A stretch of DNA of 18,187 nt, taken from MGOM01 sp035455265. GTDB taxonomy: Bacteria; Chloroflexota; Anaerolineae; Anaerolineales; E44-bin32. Location of the stretch: contig DATIFK010000247.1 of NCBI GenBank assembly GCA_035455265.1, forward strand, positions 1-18,187, written 5' to 3'. Of the stretch, positions 1 through 7,157 are shown piece by piece. A program made the position numbers and the translations under genes. Under the pieces are notes generated by a model. That model was given only the letters and a program-made list of their open reading frames with translations. It did not search any database and was not told the origin of the DNA. The number at the start of each line of letters is the position of its first letter. The stretch's first letter is position 1.

Positions 1-2
1 TC

Positions 3-611
3 AGCCAGGCGGCTGCCTGGCTGTCGCGCTACGCCGACCACGACTGGATGGATCAACTTGGCAGCGAACCGATGCCCTGGGAGACGCAGGAGGTTCTGGC
101 GCGGGCATGGGTGAACCGCGTGCAGCGAGACGGGTTCCTCCTTTCCGGCGTCGGCTATCTCGGGGCGTTGCATCGCGATGGGCTGCCCCAGGCCGCCGCC
201 TGGCTTCTCACCGAGGCCGACGTCCACACCACGGTGGTGTTCGGAATCGTGCGGGATTGGCGATATCAGGAAACCGTCACCGGATCCCTGCGCACCGTGT
301 TGCCCGGGCCTTCGCCGAGCGAGTTCCTGCGCACGGCCCTCGAACCGGAACTGGGGGAGGCCATCACGCGCGGGGGCCGCGCCCTGGCGGGAGGATTCGA
401 GATCCCGGTGGGCATGTCAACCCGTGCCAGCTCCGATGAATTCCAGGCAGCCCGCTGGGCTTACTACGAAGCCCTCGTCCTGAGCCGCCTGATGCGGTCG
501 GCGGAGGGCATGCTACGACCGCAACCGCTCGTTCCTCGCCGGCCGCAACAGCGTGCCCCCGCCTCGATGGAGCGAAGGCGGGGGCACGGGAGTCACAGCC
601 GCTGGGTTTGA
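3..611 (+). CDS. Unrecognised protein, 5' end outside the window
   Basis: The reading frame is open from the first complete codon at base 3 to a TGA at 609-611, giving 202 visible residues, so the true start lies upstream. I do not recognise the family. The body is soluble-looking, mixed alpha/beta in character and rich in Trp and Ala, with no clear membrane span or signal. The last 30 or so residues are Arg/Pro-rich and low in complexity. An 11-bp perfect inverted repeat (553-587) lies inside this tail, which is odd for coding sequence and hints that the tail is a read-through extension or that the gene's 3' end has been altered. It converges on the csbD-like gene with only 11 nt between the stop codons. 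An internal ATG at 48 is available but has no convincing ribosome site and the frame continues through it. Confidence 0.6.
   Translation, partial: SQAAAWLSRYADHDWMDQLGSEPMPWETQEVLARAWVNRVQRDGFLLSGVGYLGALHRDGLPQAAAWLLTEADVHTTVVFGIVRDWRYQETVTGSLRTVLPGPSPSEFLRTALEPELGEAITRGGRALAGGFEIPVGMSTRASSDEFQAARWAYYEALVLSRLMRSAEGMLRPQPLVPRRPQQRAPASMERRRGHGSHSRWV
553..587. terminator. Perfect 11-bp inverted repeat, likely shared terminator hairpin
   Basis: Arms 553-563 (GTGCCCCCGCC) and 577-587 (GGCGGGGGCAC) pair perfectly around a 13-nt loop. There is no T tract on either side. It lies about 36 nt past the stop of the minus-strand csbD-like gene, and inside the 3' end of the plus-strand frame. It could end transcription of both converging genes. 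Termination is inferred from the structure and its place only. Confidence 0.5.
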
Positions 612-622
612 TCCGTCGCCGG

Positions 623-880
623 TCAATCCCCCGGATCCCGCGGACTGGAAGACGATCCCATCTTCTCCGGTTCAGCGGTCTTGTGGATACGCTCCAGGAA
701 GGAATCGATCTGCTGTTCGGCGTCCTCGCGGGCATAGCCATAGCGCTTCTGAATGGCGCCCAGCAGCCGGTCCCAGTGGCCGTTGATCTGGACCATATCA
801 TCGTCGGTGAGCTTCCCCCACCTCTCCTTGATCTGGCCCTTCAACTGCCGCCACGATCCCATCAAGACGTCTCGGTTCAT
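623..880 (-). CDS. csbD: CsbD-like general stress protein
   Basis: An 85-residue, highly charged, soluble protein. The N-terminal 60 residues fit the CsbD family: the Met-Asn-Arg start, then GSWRQLKGQIKERWGKLTDDD, followed by a second helix with the GYAREDAEQQID pattern typical of the family's C-terminal half. CsbD proteins are small stress-induced proteins (sigma-B regulated in Bacillus) of unknown biochemical function. The tail after residue 65 is an extension beyond the usual core of about 60-65 residues. The start at 880 is chosen because AAAGGAG sits just before the ATG; longer frames lack this. The gene runs toward the neighbour ending at 611. Upstream on the same strand, 44 nt away, is a small membrane protein gene, so the two may be cotranscribed. 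Confidence 0.9.
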   Translation of the reverse strand: MNRDVLMGSWRQLKGQIKERWGKLTDDDMVQINGHWDRLLGAIQKRYGYAREDAEQQIDSFLERIHKTAEPEKMGSSSSPRDPGD

Positions 881-924
881 GTGACTCTCCTTTGCCCCTG
901 CGTGCCGACGGCCTTGGCCGTCGC

Positions 925-1104
925 TCACCCAGGGAGCATTGGCGCCGATCGGCCGCTTCCCGACCGGGCCAGTCTGGAAACCGCGAACGCGGCCAGCGCG
1001 ATCCAGACGGCCAGCTGAACGATCTGCAACGCCGGCCACGCCACCGGATGGTAGGGCACCAGCAGTGCAGCCAACGATGCAAACGGCCATGGGTCTCTGG
1101 ACAT
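925..1104 (-). CDS. Small membrane protein, unknown function
   Basis: A 59-residue frame starting with ATG at 1104, preceded by GGAGG with a 5-nt gap, a good ribosome site. Residues about 8-19 are hydrophobic, and residues 21-43 (VAWPALQIVQLAVWIALAAF and following) form a clear membrane span, followed by an Arg-containing polar tail. This suggests one or two spans with the basic C-terminus inside. I recognise no family. It lies 44 nt upstream of the csbD-like gene on the same strand, so a shared stress-related transcript is plausible, and it is divergent from the histidine kinase. The good ribosome site and clean hydrophobic stretch favour a real gene, but the length is short and GC-rich DNA makes chance frames common. 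Confidence 0.5.
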   Translation of the reverse strand: MSRDPWPFASLAALLVPYHPVAWPALQIVQLAVWIALAAFAVSRLARSGSGRSAPMLPG

Positions 1105-1123
1105 CGCTCGCCTCCGTCCGGGC

Positions 1124-1172
1124 GTGCCCGGCCCCTCCGTACCAGGGCCGCCCGCCAGCGGGGGCCGGGCAC
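1124..1172. repeat. Perfect 12-bp inverted repeat in the divergent region
   Basis: Arms 1124-1135 (GTGCCCGGCCCC) and 1161-1172 (GGGGCCGGGCAC) are perfect complements with a 25-nt spacer. It lies just upstream of the ribosome site of the minus-strand small membrane gene, so it would be a 5'-leader hairpin there if transcription starts beyond 1172. It could also be a binding site. The rest of 1105-1429 holds the kinase promoter and a short upstream frame described separately. Confidence 0.5.
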
Positions 1173-1303
1173 TCTCGGCCATCCTCCCACGCTGCGGCCC
1201 CAAACGAGCATACGGTCCGATCGAGGAGGTTCCCATAGGCCGCAGATACACTCGAGACGAGAGACGGGTACCCACGAGCGCAGGCCACGCTCGCAGGCTG
1301 GCT

Positions 1304-1309
1304 TATAAT
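1304..1309 (+). promoter_or_regulatory. Candidate -10 box for the kinase/regulator operon
   Basis: A perfect TATAAT lies here in very GC-rich DNA. With usual spacing transcription would start near 1316, giving a leader of about 114 nt before the kinase start at 1430. I see no -35 match. A 6-bp inverted repeat, CGAGCG-N7-CGCTCG (1275-1293), lies about 10 nt upstream and overlaps the -35 position, a plausible place for a regulator to bind. Confidence 0.5.
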
Positions 1310-1317
1310 GCCGACGC

Positions 1318-1413
1318 ATGGTGAGGAATGGACGACATCTCGCCGCCGGTGGCTGCGACGAGGTGTGCCTCGAGCCCTTCGTTCCCTTGAGCGATCGGAC
1401 ACCGCGTTCGTGA
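1318..1413 (+). CDS. Possible 31-residue upstream peptide ahead of the histidine kinase
   Basis: The ATG lies 8 nt after the TATAAT at 1304-1309, so the transcript would begin within about two bases of it and be almost leaderless. The frame runs 31 codons to a TGA at 1411-1413. That stop overlaps the GAGGAGG ribosome site (1412-1418) of the kinase gene. The peptide has two Cys and a mix of charged residues, with no recognisable domain. The layout would suit a leader peptide whose translation affects kinase expression, but a chance frame of this length is quite possible. Confidence 0.3.
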   Translation: MVRNGRHLAAGGCDEVCLEPFVPLSDRTPRS

Positions 1414-1429
1414 GGAGGCGGCTGAACGC

Positions 1430-3562
1430 GTGAACCCGCATCCGCTCGACCCACGCGCGGCACCGGCCGCGCTTCCTCCCTCCAACAAGGACGTGGCGCG
1501 CGCCGCCATCGGCCTGACGATCGTGCTCCTGGCGGGTGCGGCGCTGATCCTCAGCTTGACCGCCTCTCCGCCGCTCGACCCGTCGCGCGCCGGTGCGTGG
1601 CGCGGCCTGGCGCTGGCCGTCGAAGCCGTGCTCGCCGGGCTGTTCGCCTTCTTCGCCCTCAGCCTGCAACGCCGAAGCGACCGGCGCCGCGCCCGCCTCG
1701 AGCAGCAAGACGCCCTGCGCCAGAGCGAAGACACGTTCAGCCTGCTCGTGCGCAGCGTCAAGAACTACGCCATCATGCTGCTCGACCCGACCGGGCGCGT
1801 GGCCAGCTGGAACGAAGGCGCCGAACGGATCACCGGCTACAGCGCCGACGAAATCCTGGGCTCCTCCTTCGAACGATTCTTCGCCGACGAAGACGTTCGC
1901 CAGGGCAGGCCGCAGCGACTGCTGGAGTCGGCGCTGCGCGATGGCCGGTGGTTCGACCAGGGTTGGCGCGTGCGCAAGGATGGATCGAGGTACTGGACCG
2001 AAGCCTCTCTGACGCCGCTGTTCGATCGCTCCGGCTCTTTGAGGGGATACGCCAAGGTCACGCGGGATGTCAGCGAACGGCGGGCGGCAGAGGAGAGACT
2101 GCAACGCAGCGAAAGCCTGCTCTCCAACGCTCAACGCATCGCCCGCTTGGGCAGTTGGGAATGGGACGTCGCCGCGGATCGCCTGCGCTGTTCGTCGGAG
2201 TTCCTGCGGATCCTGGGGCTCGACCCATCCCGTTCAGGGTTGAGCCTGGCTGCCCTGTTCGAGTTCATCCACCCCGACGACCGGACGGCGGTCGAAGCGG
2301 CCTTTGAAACCGCGCGCCGCGAGCAGCGGGTCTTCCAGCTCGAACACCGCCTGGTGCGGGCAGACGGTGAGGTGCGGACGCTGGTCACCCACGGTCACGT
2401 CGAGGCCGACGAGGCCGGTCGGACGGCGCGCCTCATCGGCACCGGCCAGGACATCACCGAGCGGAAGCTCATAGAAGAGGCGCTCCGCATCCAGACGGAC
2501 CTCTACCTGAGCCTGCTCAACGCCCAGAGTGAATTGGGCGAGGGCGTCCTGCTCGCCGAAGGAGAGGCCGTGGTCTACGCCAACCCCGCGCTGGGCGCGC
2601 TCTTCGGCCTCGAGGTGAATCCGCCGCGCACTCTGGCGTCCTTCCTGGATGCCCTGGACCCGGCCGGGATCAGCCCCTTGAGGAAGGATTTGCTGGATCG
2701 AGTCAACCGGCCGCTGCCCACGGCGCGAGGCGAGACCTCCCTGCCGCGCAAGGACGGAAGCCTGGTCGATATCGAGTACTCGGTATCGGCCGTTCCCGGC
2801 CCCGATCGCCAGCGGACGTTCGCGTTGTTTCGCGACGAGACGGAACGAAAGCGCGCCGAGCGCCTGCTCCAGGAGTCCGGCCGCCGTCTGCGCCAGTTTT
2901 CCTCCGAGCTGGAGCGCGCCCGGGAAGAAGAAGCCACCCGCATCTCGAGGGAGATTCACGACGAGCTCGGCCAGCTGCTCACCGGCCTGAAGCTCGACCT
3001 GGCATGGATGGCCCAGCAACTGGATCGCGCCGGCAGCTCCGATGTCCCCGCGCTGCTCGAGAAGGCGCGCTCCATGTCGGAGCTGGCGGACGCCACGATC
3101 GAGCACGTCCGCAGGATCGCCTCCGAACTGCGGCCCGGCGTGCTGGACGATCTGGGCCTCTCCGCCGCGCTGGAATGGCAGGCCGGCGAATTCGAGACCC
3201 GGACCGGCATTCGCTGCCGCGTGGCAGTCGACCCTGAGGCCGAAGCCGTGCCGCCGGAGCACGCCACGGCCATGTTCCGCATCTTCCAGGAGGCGCTCAC
3301 CAACATCGCTCGCCACGCGCAGGCCCAACACGTCACGGTGGCGCTGGAGAAGCGTGACGGGGGATGGTTGCTCACCGTCCGGGACGACGGCCGCGGCATC
3401 ACCGAGGCGGAGCTGCACGGCTCCGGCTCCCTGGGCCTCTTGGGCATGCGCGAGCGCGCCCACCTGCTCGGCGGCGAAACCGTCATCCGTCGCGGCGATC
3501 CGCGCGGCACCGTCCTCGAGGTGTCCCTGCCGCCGGCGCCGGAAGGAGTGGAGAAGTCGTGA
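1430..3562 (+). CDS. Membrane-anchored triple-PAS sensor histidine kinase (NarX/DegS type, HisKA_3)
   Basis: A 710-residue kinase. Two hydrophobic spans (about 24-46 and 59-79) with only a short link between them anchor it, so it has no sizeable outside sensor domain. Three PAS domains follow: about 98-218 (SWNEG-ERITGYSADEILG, then a PAC segment ending RDVSERR), 226-346 (GSWEWDV, ending GQDITERK) and a more divergent one at 355-475. The dimerisation/phospho-transfer helix has the HDxxxQ motif with His510 as phospho-acceptor, placing it in the HisKA_3 group. The ATPase domain shows Asn625 in the N box and DDGRG at 652-656. GTG at 1430 is the first usable start after an in-frame stop at 1388; GAGGAGG lies 11 nt upstream. 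The next gene overlaps by 4 nt and encodes the obvious partner regulator. The signal is unknown; cytoplasmic PAS domains suggest redox, gas or small-ligand sensing. Confidence 0.93.
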   Translation: MNPHPLDPRAAPAALPPSNKDVARAAIGLTIVLLAGAALILSLTASPPLDPSRAGAWRGLALAVEAVLAGLFAFFALSLQRRSDRRRARLEQQDALRQSEDTFSLLVRSVKNYAIMLLDPTGRVASWNEGAERITGYSADEILGSSFERFFADEDVRQGRPQRLLESALRDGRWFDQGWRVRKDGSRYWTEASLTPLFDRSGSLRGYAKVTRDVSERRAAEERLQRSESLLSNAQRIARLGSWEWDVAADRLRCSSEFLRILGLDPSRSGLSLAALFEFIHPDDRTAVEAAFETARREQRVFQLEHRLVRADGEVRTLVTHGHVEADEAGRTARLIGTGQDITERKLIEEALRIQTDLYLSLLNAQSELGEGVLLAEGEAVVYANPALGALFGLEVNPPRTLASFLDALDPAGISPLRKDLLDRVNRPLPTARGETSLPRKDGSLVDIEYSVSAVPGPDRQRTFALFRDETERKRAERLLQESGRRLRQFSSELERAREEEATRISREIHDELGQLLTGLKLDLAWMAQQLDRAGSSDVPALLEKARSMSELADATIEHVRRIASELRPGVLDDLGLSAALEWQAGEFETRTGIRCRVAVDPEAEAVPPEHATAMFRIFQEALTNIARHAQAQHVTVALEKRDGGWLLTVRDDGRGITEAELHGSGSLGLLGMRERAHLLGGETVIRRGDPRGTVLEVSLPPAPEGVEKS

Positions 3563-4206
3563 TCCGAGTCATCGTCGCTGACGACCACGCCATCGTTCGC
3601 CAGGGCCTCAAGCAGATCCTGGCCCAGGTTCCGGACATGGAGGTCGTTGGAGAGGCCGGCACGGGCGACGAGACGATGGCGGTGGTGCGCGGCGTCCCGG
3701 CCGATATCCTGATCCTGGATCTGTCGATGCCGGGCTTCGGGGCCCTCGAAGCGTTGCGCGAGGTTCGGCACCGACGGCCGGCGCTGCCCGTGCTCATCCT
3801 GAGCGTCCACTCGCCGGCCCAATACGGCATCCGCATGTTACGCAGCGGGGCCTCCGGCTACATGACCAAGGAAAGCGCGCCGGAGGAACTGATCCAGGCC
3901 ATCCGCAAGATCGTCGGCGGCGGGAAGTACCTGAGTCAGGAAATGGCGGAGAGACTCGCCGAGCACGTCCGCCAGGGAGAGCACGAGAAGCCCCACGAGG
4001 GCCTGTCCGATCGCGAGTTCCACATCGTCCGCCTTCTGGCGCTGGGCAAGAAGGTCTCCGAGATCGCCGAGGAGTTGGCCCTCAGTCCCAAGACCGTCAG
4101 CACCTATCGACGCCGTGCGCTGGAGAAACTGAACCTGCAAAGCAACGCCGACATCACCCAATATGCTCTGCGCGAGGGCCTGATCGGCCCCGACGAGCCC
4201 GCCTGA
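3559..4206 (+). CDS. NarL/FixJ-type response regulator, partner of the upstream kinase
   Basis: A 215-residue DNA-binding regulator. The receiver (1-120) has the full active site: Asp8/Asp9 acidic pair, phospho-acceptor Asp54 in LILDLSMPG, Ser82 as switch residue and Lys104. A linker with several charged residues leads to a LuxR-type helix-turn-helix at about 147-205, with recognition helix near SPKTVSTYRRRALEKL. The GTG start at 3559 overlaps the kinase stop as GTGA, and GGAAGGAG lies about 10 nt upstream, so translation is probably coupled. The kinase would phosphorylate Asp54 and promote dimer binding to target promoters. Targets are unknown; the adjacent dehydrogenase gene is 147 nt downstream and could be one. 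Confidence 0.95.
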   Translation: MIRVIVADDHAIVRQGLKQILAQVPDMEVVGEAGTGDETMAVVRGVPADILILDLSMPGFGALEALREVRHRRPALPVLILSVHSPAQYGIRMLRSGASGYMTKESAPEELIQAIRKIVGGGKYLSQEMAERLAEHVRQGEHEKPHEGLSDREFHIVRLLALGKKVSEIAEELALSPKTVSTYRRRALEKLNLQSNADITQYALREGLIGPDEPA

Positions 4207-4353
4207 CCGCGTCGGCGTAGGCGGCCGCCCGACGCTCCTACGGGCTCTCCACCGACGAGGGTCGGTCCGGTCGTCTTACCTGCAACTCCGTTCGATTCGG
4301 CTAGGCTGAACCCTGCCGCAACGGGATATCTGGCACAGGAGTCGAGGGCAGGC

Positions 4354-5199
4354 ATGAACAAGTCATGGCGTCGCGGGATCGCGGGGAAGATCGCCATCGT
4401 GACCGGGGCCTCCTCCGGCATCGGGGAGACCACCGCCCTCGAATTCGGGCGGGCGGGAGCCGTGGTCGTGCTGGCCGCGCGTCGAGCTGACCGCCTGCAG
4501 CATCTCGCCGAGCGGATCATCGCCGAGGGCGGTGCCGCACTGGCCGTGCCAACCGACCTGACCGACGGCGCTCAGATCTCTCACCTGGTGCAGACGACCG
4601 TGACGGCGTATGGCCACATCGACGTGCTGGCGAACATCGCCGGCTGGGGCCACTACGATTGGTTCGAGGACCTGTCGGCGGATGATCTGCGCCGGCACTA
4701 CGATGTCAATATCATCGGCATGGCCGAACTGATCCGCCAGGTCCTCCCGGCGATGAAGACCCGGCGTTCGGGGTTCATTCTCAACATGTGTTCGTACGCC
4801 AGCAAGATCGCCGTGCCTCCGCTGAGCGTGTATGCCAGCACCAAGTACGCCGTCGAGGGCCTGACCGACGCCTTGCGCCGCGAGCTTGCCCCGTGGGGTA
4901 TTCGAGTGATGCGGGTGCATCCGAGCGCCGTCCCGGGCACGGAGTTCAACCAGCTGGCTGCTCGCCACGGCGGACTTCGGTATCGGTCGATCCCGATCGG
5001 ACGAGTCAGTCGCGAGCGTGTGGCTCGGGTCATGGTGCGCTTGGTGGAACGCCCTCGCCGGGCGGTGTTTCTCAGTCACCTGTACGACGTCCCGGCTCTG
5101 GCCAACCTCTTGCTCCCCGGGCTGGTCGATCTTGTCATGTCGGCCTGGGTGCGCGGGGCACGGCGGCAGGAACTGGAGTCGGCCTCGGCCGAGGGGTAG
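4354..5199 (+). CDS. Classical short-chain dehydrogenase/reductase
   Basis: A 281-residue Rossmann-fold oxidoreductase of the SDR superfamily. Visible motifs: cofactor loop TGASSGIG at 18-25, NIAG at 94-97, catalytic Ser147, and YASTK with Tyr160 and Lys164. The AARR segment after strand 2 (41-44) offers basic residues at the place where NADP-preferring SDRs bind the 2'-phosphate, so NADP(H) is likely. The C-terminus after residue 245 is hydrophobic (ALANLLLPGLVDLVMSAW) and may lie on the membrane or shape a lipophilic substrate pocket. The ATG at 4354 follows AGGAG with a rather long gap. The substrate cannot be read from the sequence. It is separated by 147 nt from the regulator upstream and by 100 nt from the lipoprotein gene downstream. 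Confidence 0.93.
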   Translation: MNKSWRRGIAGKIAIVTGASSGIGETTALEFGRAGAVVVLAARRADRLQHLAERIIAEGGAALAVPTDLTDGAQISHLVQTTVTAYGHIDVLANIAGWGHYDWFEDLSADDLRRHYDVNIIGMAELIRQVLPAMKTRRSGFILNMCSYASKIAVPPLSVYASTKYAVEGLTDALRRELAPWGIRVMRVHPSAVPGTEFNQLAARHGGLRYRSIPIGRVSRERVARVMVRLVERPRRAVFLSHLYDVPALANLLLPGLVDLVMSAWVRGARRQELESASAEG

Positions 5200-5299
5200 A
5201 CCGCCCGTGGAAGCCGATCGCCTGGATACGTGGACCCATCCCACGTCCGCGGAACCGATAGGGTTCAGCTCCCACCCCACGCAGCTCGACTGCGCAGCA

Positions 5300-6031
5300 A
5301 TGCAGGAAGACCGACCGATTTCCCGCATTCGCCTTGCCGCCTGGGTCCGTCCGACCCTTGCCCTGGCACTCCTCGGTCAGGCCTGCGGACCTCTTTCGGC
5401 GACCGAGGTCCCGGCCACCTTCGCCGCCACTGAGTCGCCGACGGCCACCGAGTCTGCAATGCCGACTGCCACCCCGCGGCCTCGGCCAGCGCTGACCCCA
5501 ACCCCACGACCGACGGCTACCCCCGACCTGGACCGCGCAGGGCTGAGAACGGAAGACCTGCCGGCGGGATTCGAATCCTTCCAGCCGGCCGACATCGGCT
5601 TGAACTCGGCTCTTCTGAGAGACGCCGGCCTGGATCCCTGGACCACATTCGGGTTCCGTCATCCATCCCGTTTCCAGTTCGTCGTCGGATTTGCCTCCTG
5701 GCTCCCCGTTCCGACCAGCCGCGAGGCTTTCGACTCGATGGTCCGTGCTCCGGAGCCCTTGGCGAGAGCCTTGCTCGCAGGCGCGGGCGCCTCGGCGCCG
5801 CAAGGTATCCGACCGATGACGGGCCTCGAAGACCTGGCCGATTCGGCCGGGGCCGTGACGGCCGACTTCCTCTATGCCGGCGTCTGGTTTCGGGCCGACC
5901 TCGTACTGTTTCGCCAGGGCTCCGTCGGCGCGCTGCTTCTGGTCGGGTATCCAGCCTGGGATAGGCCCTTGATGGCCACCACTGCCTTGGCTGAACTGTT
6001 CCAAGCACGGGTGGAGGCTCTTCAGGAGTAA
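5300..6031 (+). CDS. Putative secreted lipoprotein with Thr/Pro-rich linker
   Basis: A 243-residue exported protein. The N-terminus has Arg residues, a hydrophobic stretch at 17-28 and Cys29 in a loose lipobox (LLGQAC), so cleavage and lipid attachment at Cys29 are likely though the -3 Gly is not ideal. A linker of about 40 residues rich in Thr, Pro, Ala and Ser (about 32-75) follows, of the kind common in Chloroflexota surface lipoproteins. The remaining 165 residues form one domain without a family I recognise; it has alternating hydrophobic and polar stretches that suggest a beta-rich fold. The ATG at 5300 is chosen because the signal peptide starts there; no ribosome site is evident, so an upstream GTG at 5207 cannot be excluded. 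The gene ends about 40 nt before a strong hairpin. Confidence 0.7.
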   Translation: MQEDRPISRIRLAAWVRPTLALALLGQACGPLSATEVPATFAATESPTATESAMPTATPRPRPALTPTPRPTATPDLDRAGLRTEDLPAGFESFQPADIGLNSALLRDAGLDPWTTFGFRHPSRFQFVVGFASWLPVPTSREAFDSMVRAPEPLARALLAGAGASAPQGIRPMTGLEDLADSAGAVTADFLYAGVWFRADLVLFRQGSVGALLLVGYPAWDRPLMATTALAELFQARVEALQE

Positions 6032-6071
6032 GCGCGCGCAGAGCCAGCGGCGGGTTCGGTTCGAGACGCGA

Positions 6072-6103
6072 GGCCTTCCGCCGAGCGTGCTCGGCGGAAG
6101 GCC
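6072..6103. terminator. Strong bidirectional hairpin between converging genes
   Basis: GGCCTTCCGCCGAGC (6072-6086) and its exact complement (6089-6103) form a 14-15-bp stem with a tiny loop. It lies between the lipoprotein stop (6031) and the minus-strand CBS gene stop (6124), the right place for a shared terminator. Neither side has a T tract, so it would be a non-canonical intrinsic terminator or a transcript-stabilising hairpin. Confidence 0.7.
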
Positions 6104-6123
6104 CTCACCGCAAGCCTCTTCCG

Positions 6124-6555
6124 TTAGCGGCGGGGTTTCGCCGGCTGCGAGACTTCTTCCAGCGTTTCCCCGACGGTCTTCGGATCCCCGGTGTCCACGG
6201 CCAGATCGGCCATCGACACGATCCCGGTCAGCTTCCCTTCCTGGTTCACAACGGGGAGCCGCCGAATCTGCCGTTCCGCCATTCGGCGCGCCGCCGTTAC
6301 GACGTCGTCGTCCTCGCGAACACACTCGACCTGGCGACTCATCACATCATCCACCAGAGACGTCTTCAAGTCGCGTGACTCCGCAACGGCGCGCACGGTG
6401 ATGTCGCGGTCGGTAACGATCCCGGTGATCTTCCCATCCTTGACCACCGGCAGGGCACCTACATCGAGCTTGCGCATCGTCATGGCGACCTGGGGTAGCC
6501 CCAACTGCGGGTGGGCCACCTCGACATCGCGCGTCATGACATCCTTGACCTTCAT
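6124..6555 (-). CDS. Tandem CBS-domain protein
   Basis: A 143-residue cytoplasmic protein made almost entirely of one CBS pair (Bateman module). The first CBS domain spans about 5-60, beginning DVMTRDVEVAHP and containing GALPVVKDGKITGIVTDRDI. The second spans about 69-123, beginning DDVMSRQVECVREDD and containing RLPVVNQEGKLTGIVSMADLA. CBS pairs bind adenosyl ligands such as AMP, ATP or SAM. The stand-alone form has no catalytic domain, so it probably senses energy or nucleotide state for a partner. The ATG at 6555 follows GGAAAGGAG. It is the last gene of a three-gene minus-strand set, 46 nt after the YggT-like gene, and ends near the shared hairpin. CBS proteins of this type are often linked to stress or dormancy, which fits the csbD-like gene elsewhere in the window, but that is inference. 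Confidence 0.92.
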   Translation of the reverse strand: MKVKDVMTRDVEVAHPQLGLPQVAMTMRKLDVGALPVVKDGKITGIVTDRDITVRAVAESRDLKTSLVDDVMSRQVECVREDDDVVTAARRMAERQIRRLPVVNQEGKLTGIVSMADLAVDTGDPKTVGETLEEVSQPAKPRR

Positions 6556-6601
6556 GTCGGTCTCCTTTCCTGAGCGGCCCTCGCCTGGCCGCAGGTCGCC
6601 A

Positions 6602-6949
6602 TCAGGCCGTGCGCGGCTGCGTCGGCGGCCGAGTGTCCGGCGGGCGGTAGAGAAGGATCCACACCAGGCGGGCGATGCCCCACGCCAGAAGCGCATAGAC
6701 CAGCAGCGCCACGAAGGCGGGGAGTTCCAGGACATAGCCGCCGGCCGAAGGGGTCGCCGTCAGACCCCGGAACGGCCACAGAAAGACCTCCGTCAGGCCG
6801 TAGACGAATGCGGCGAACGGGTTGTCCGGGTTGGCGGCCACCAGCTTCAGCAGGATGCGGAGGCCGATCAACCCATCGATCGATCCGAAGAAGAGCCAGA
6901 TCAGCTCGATCAGCTTGAACGAAAACACGCGTTGTTCTCGGTTCATCAT
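6602..6949 (-). CDS. YggT-like integral membrane protein
   Basis: A 115-residue membrane protein with hydrophobic stretches at about 11-38, 46-64 and 76-103. The order and the FxxPFRGL segment after the middle stretch (VFLWPFRGLTA) fit the YggT family, small inner-membrane proteins linked in various bacteria to osmotic tolerance or division but without an established biochemical role. The ATG at 6949 is chosen because GGAGG lies 5 nt upstream; a GTG at 6961 is in frame but overlaps that site. The C-terminus is Pro/Arg/Thr-rich and polar, most likely cytoplasmic. The gene sits between the DUF3309-like gene (55 nt upstream) and the CBS gene (46 nt downstream), all on the same strand with good ribosome sites, so they are probably one transcript. 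Confidence 0.8.
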   Translation of the reverse strand: MMNREQRVFSFKLIELIWLFFGSIDGLIGLRILLKLVAANPDNPFAAFVYGLTEVFLWPFRGLTATPSAGGYVLELPAFVALLVYALLAWGIARLVWILLYRPPDTRPPTQPRTA

Positions 6950-7004
6950 CGTAACCTCCACGCACCCCGACGGCGCGAGCCGGAAGCGGAGTCCTCTTCC
7001 GCTC

Positions 7005-7157
7005 CTAGAGGAGCTTGAGGATCGCCGCCAGCAGGAACACGACCAGGAGCAAACCCAGCAGGCCGCTTGGGCCGTACCCCCAGCGCCGGCTGTAGGGCCA
7101 CGCCGGCAGGGCGCTGATCAGCAGAAGGATGAGAAGGATCAACAGAATGGTCGACAT
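7005..7157 (-). CDS. DUF3309-like 50-residue membrane peptide
   Basis: A 50-residue protein with two hydrophobic stretches (2-17 and 32-49) around a polar turn, ALPAWPYSRRWGYGPSG. That central signature and the MSTILLILLILLL start match the small DUF3309 family, whose function is unknown. The start at 7157 follows AAGGAGG with a 6-nt gap, which excludes the longer upstream extension. It leads the three-gene set with the YggT-like and CBS genes. The Gly- and Leu-rich hairpin shape suggests insertion as a helical hairpin with the Trp/Tyr/Arg turn at the membrane surface. The 250 nt upstream (7158-7407) separate it from the divergent regulator operon. Confidence 0.85.
   Translation of the reverse strand: MSTILLILLILLLISALPAWPYSRRWGYGPSGLLGLLLVVFLLAAILKLL

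Noticed and set aside
623..2134. A 503-codon minus-strand frame covering the csbD-like gene and running under the kinase
   Set aside because: Only its last 85 codons have a ribosome site and family match; the rest lies antisense to the kinase and is Arg/Gly-rich as expected of a shadow frame in GC-rich DNA.
2234..3463. A 409-codon minus-strand frame within the histidine kinase
   Set aside because: No recognisable domain or ribosome site; the plus strand encodes well-defined PAS and kinase domains.
4207..4353. A terminator between the regulator and the dehydrogenase gene
   Set aside because: I found only short imperfect repeats and no T tract in this 147-nt gap.
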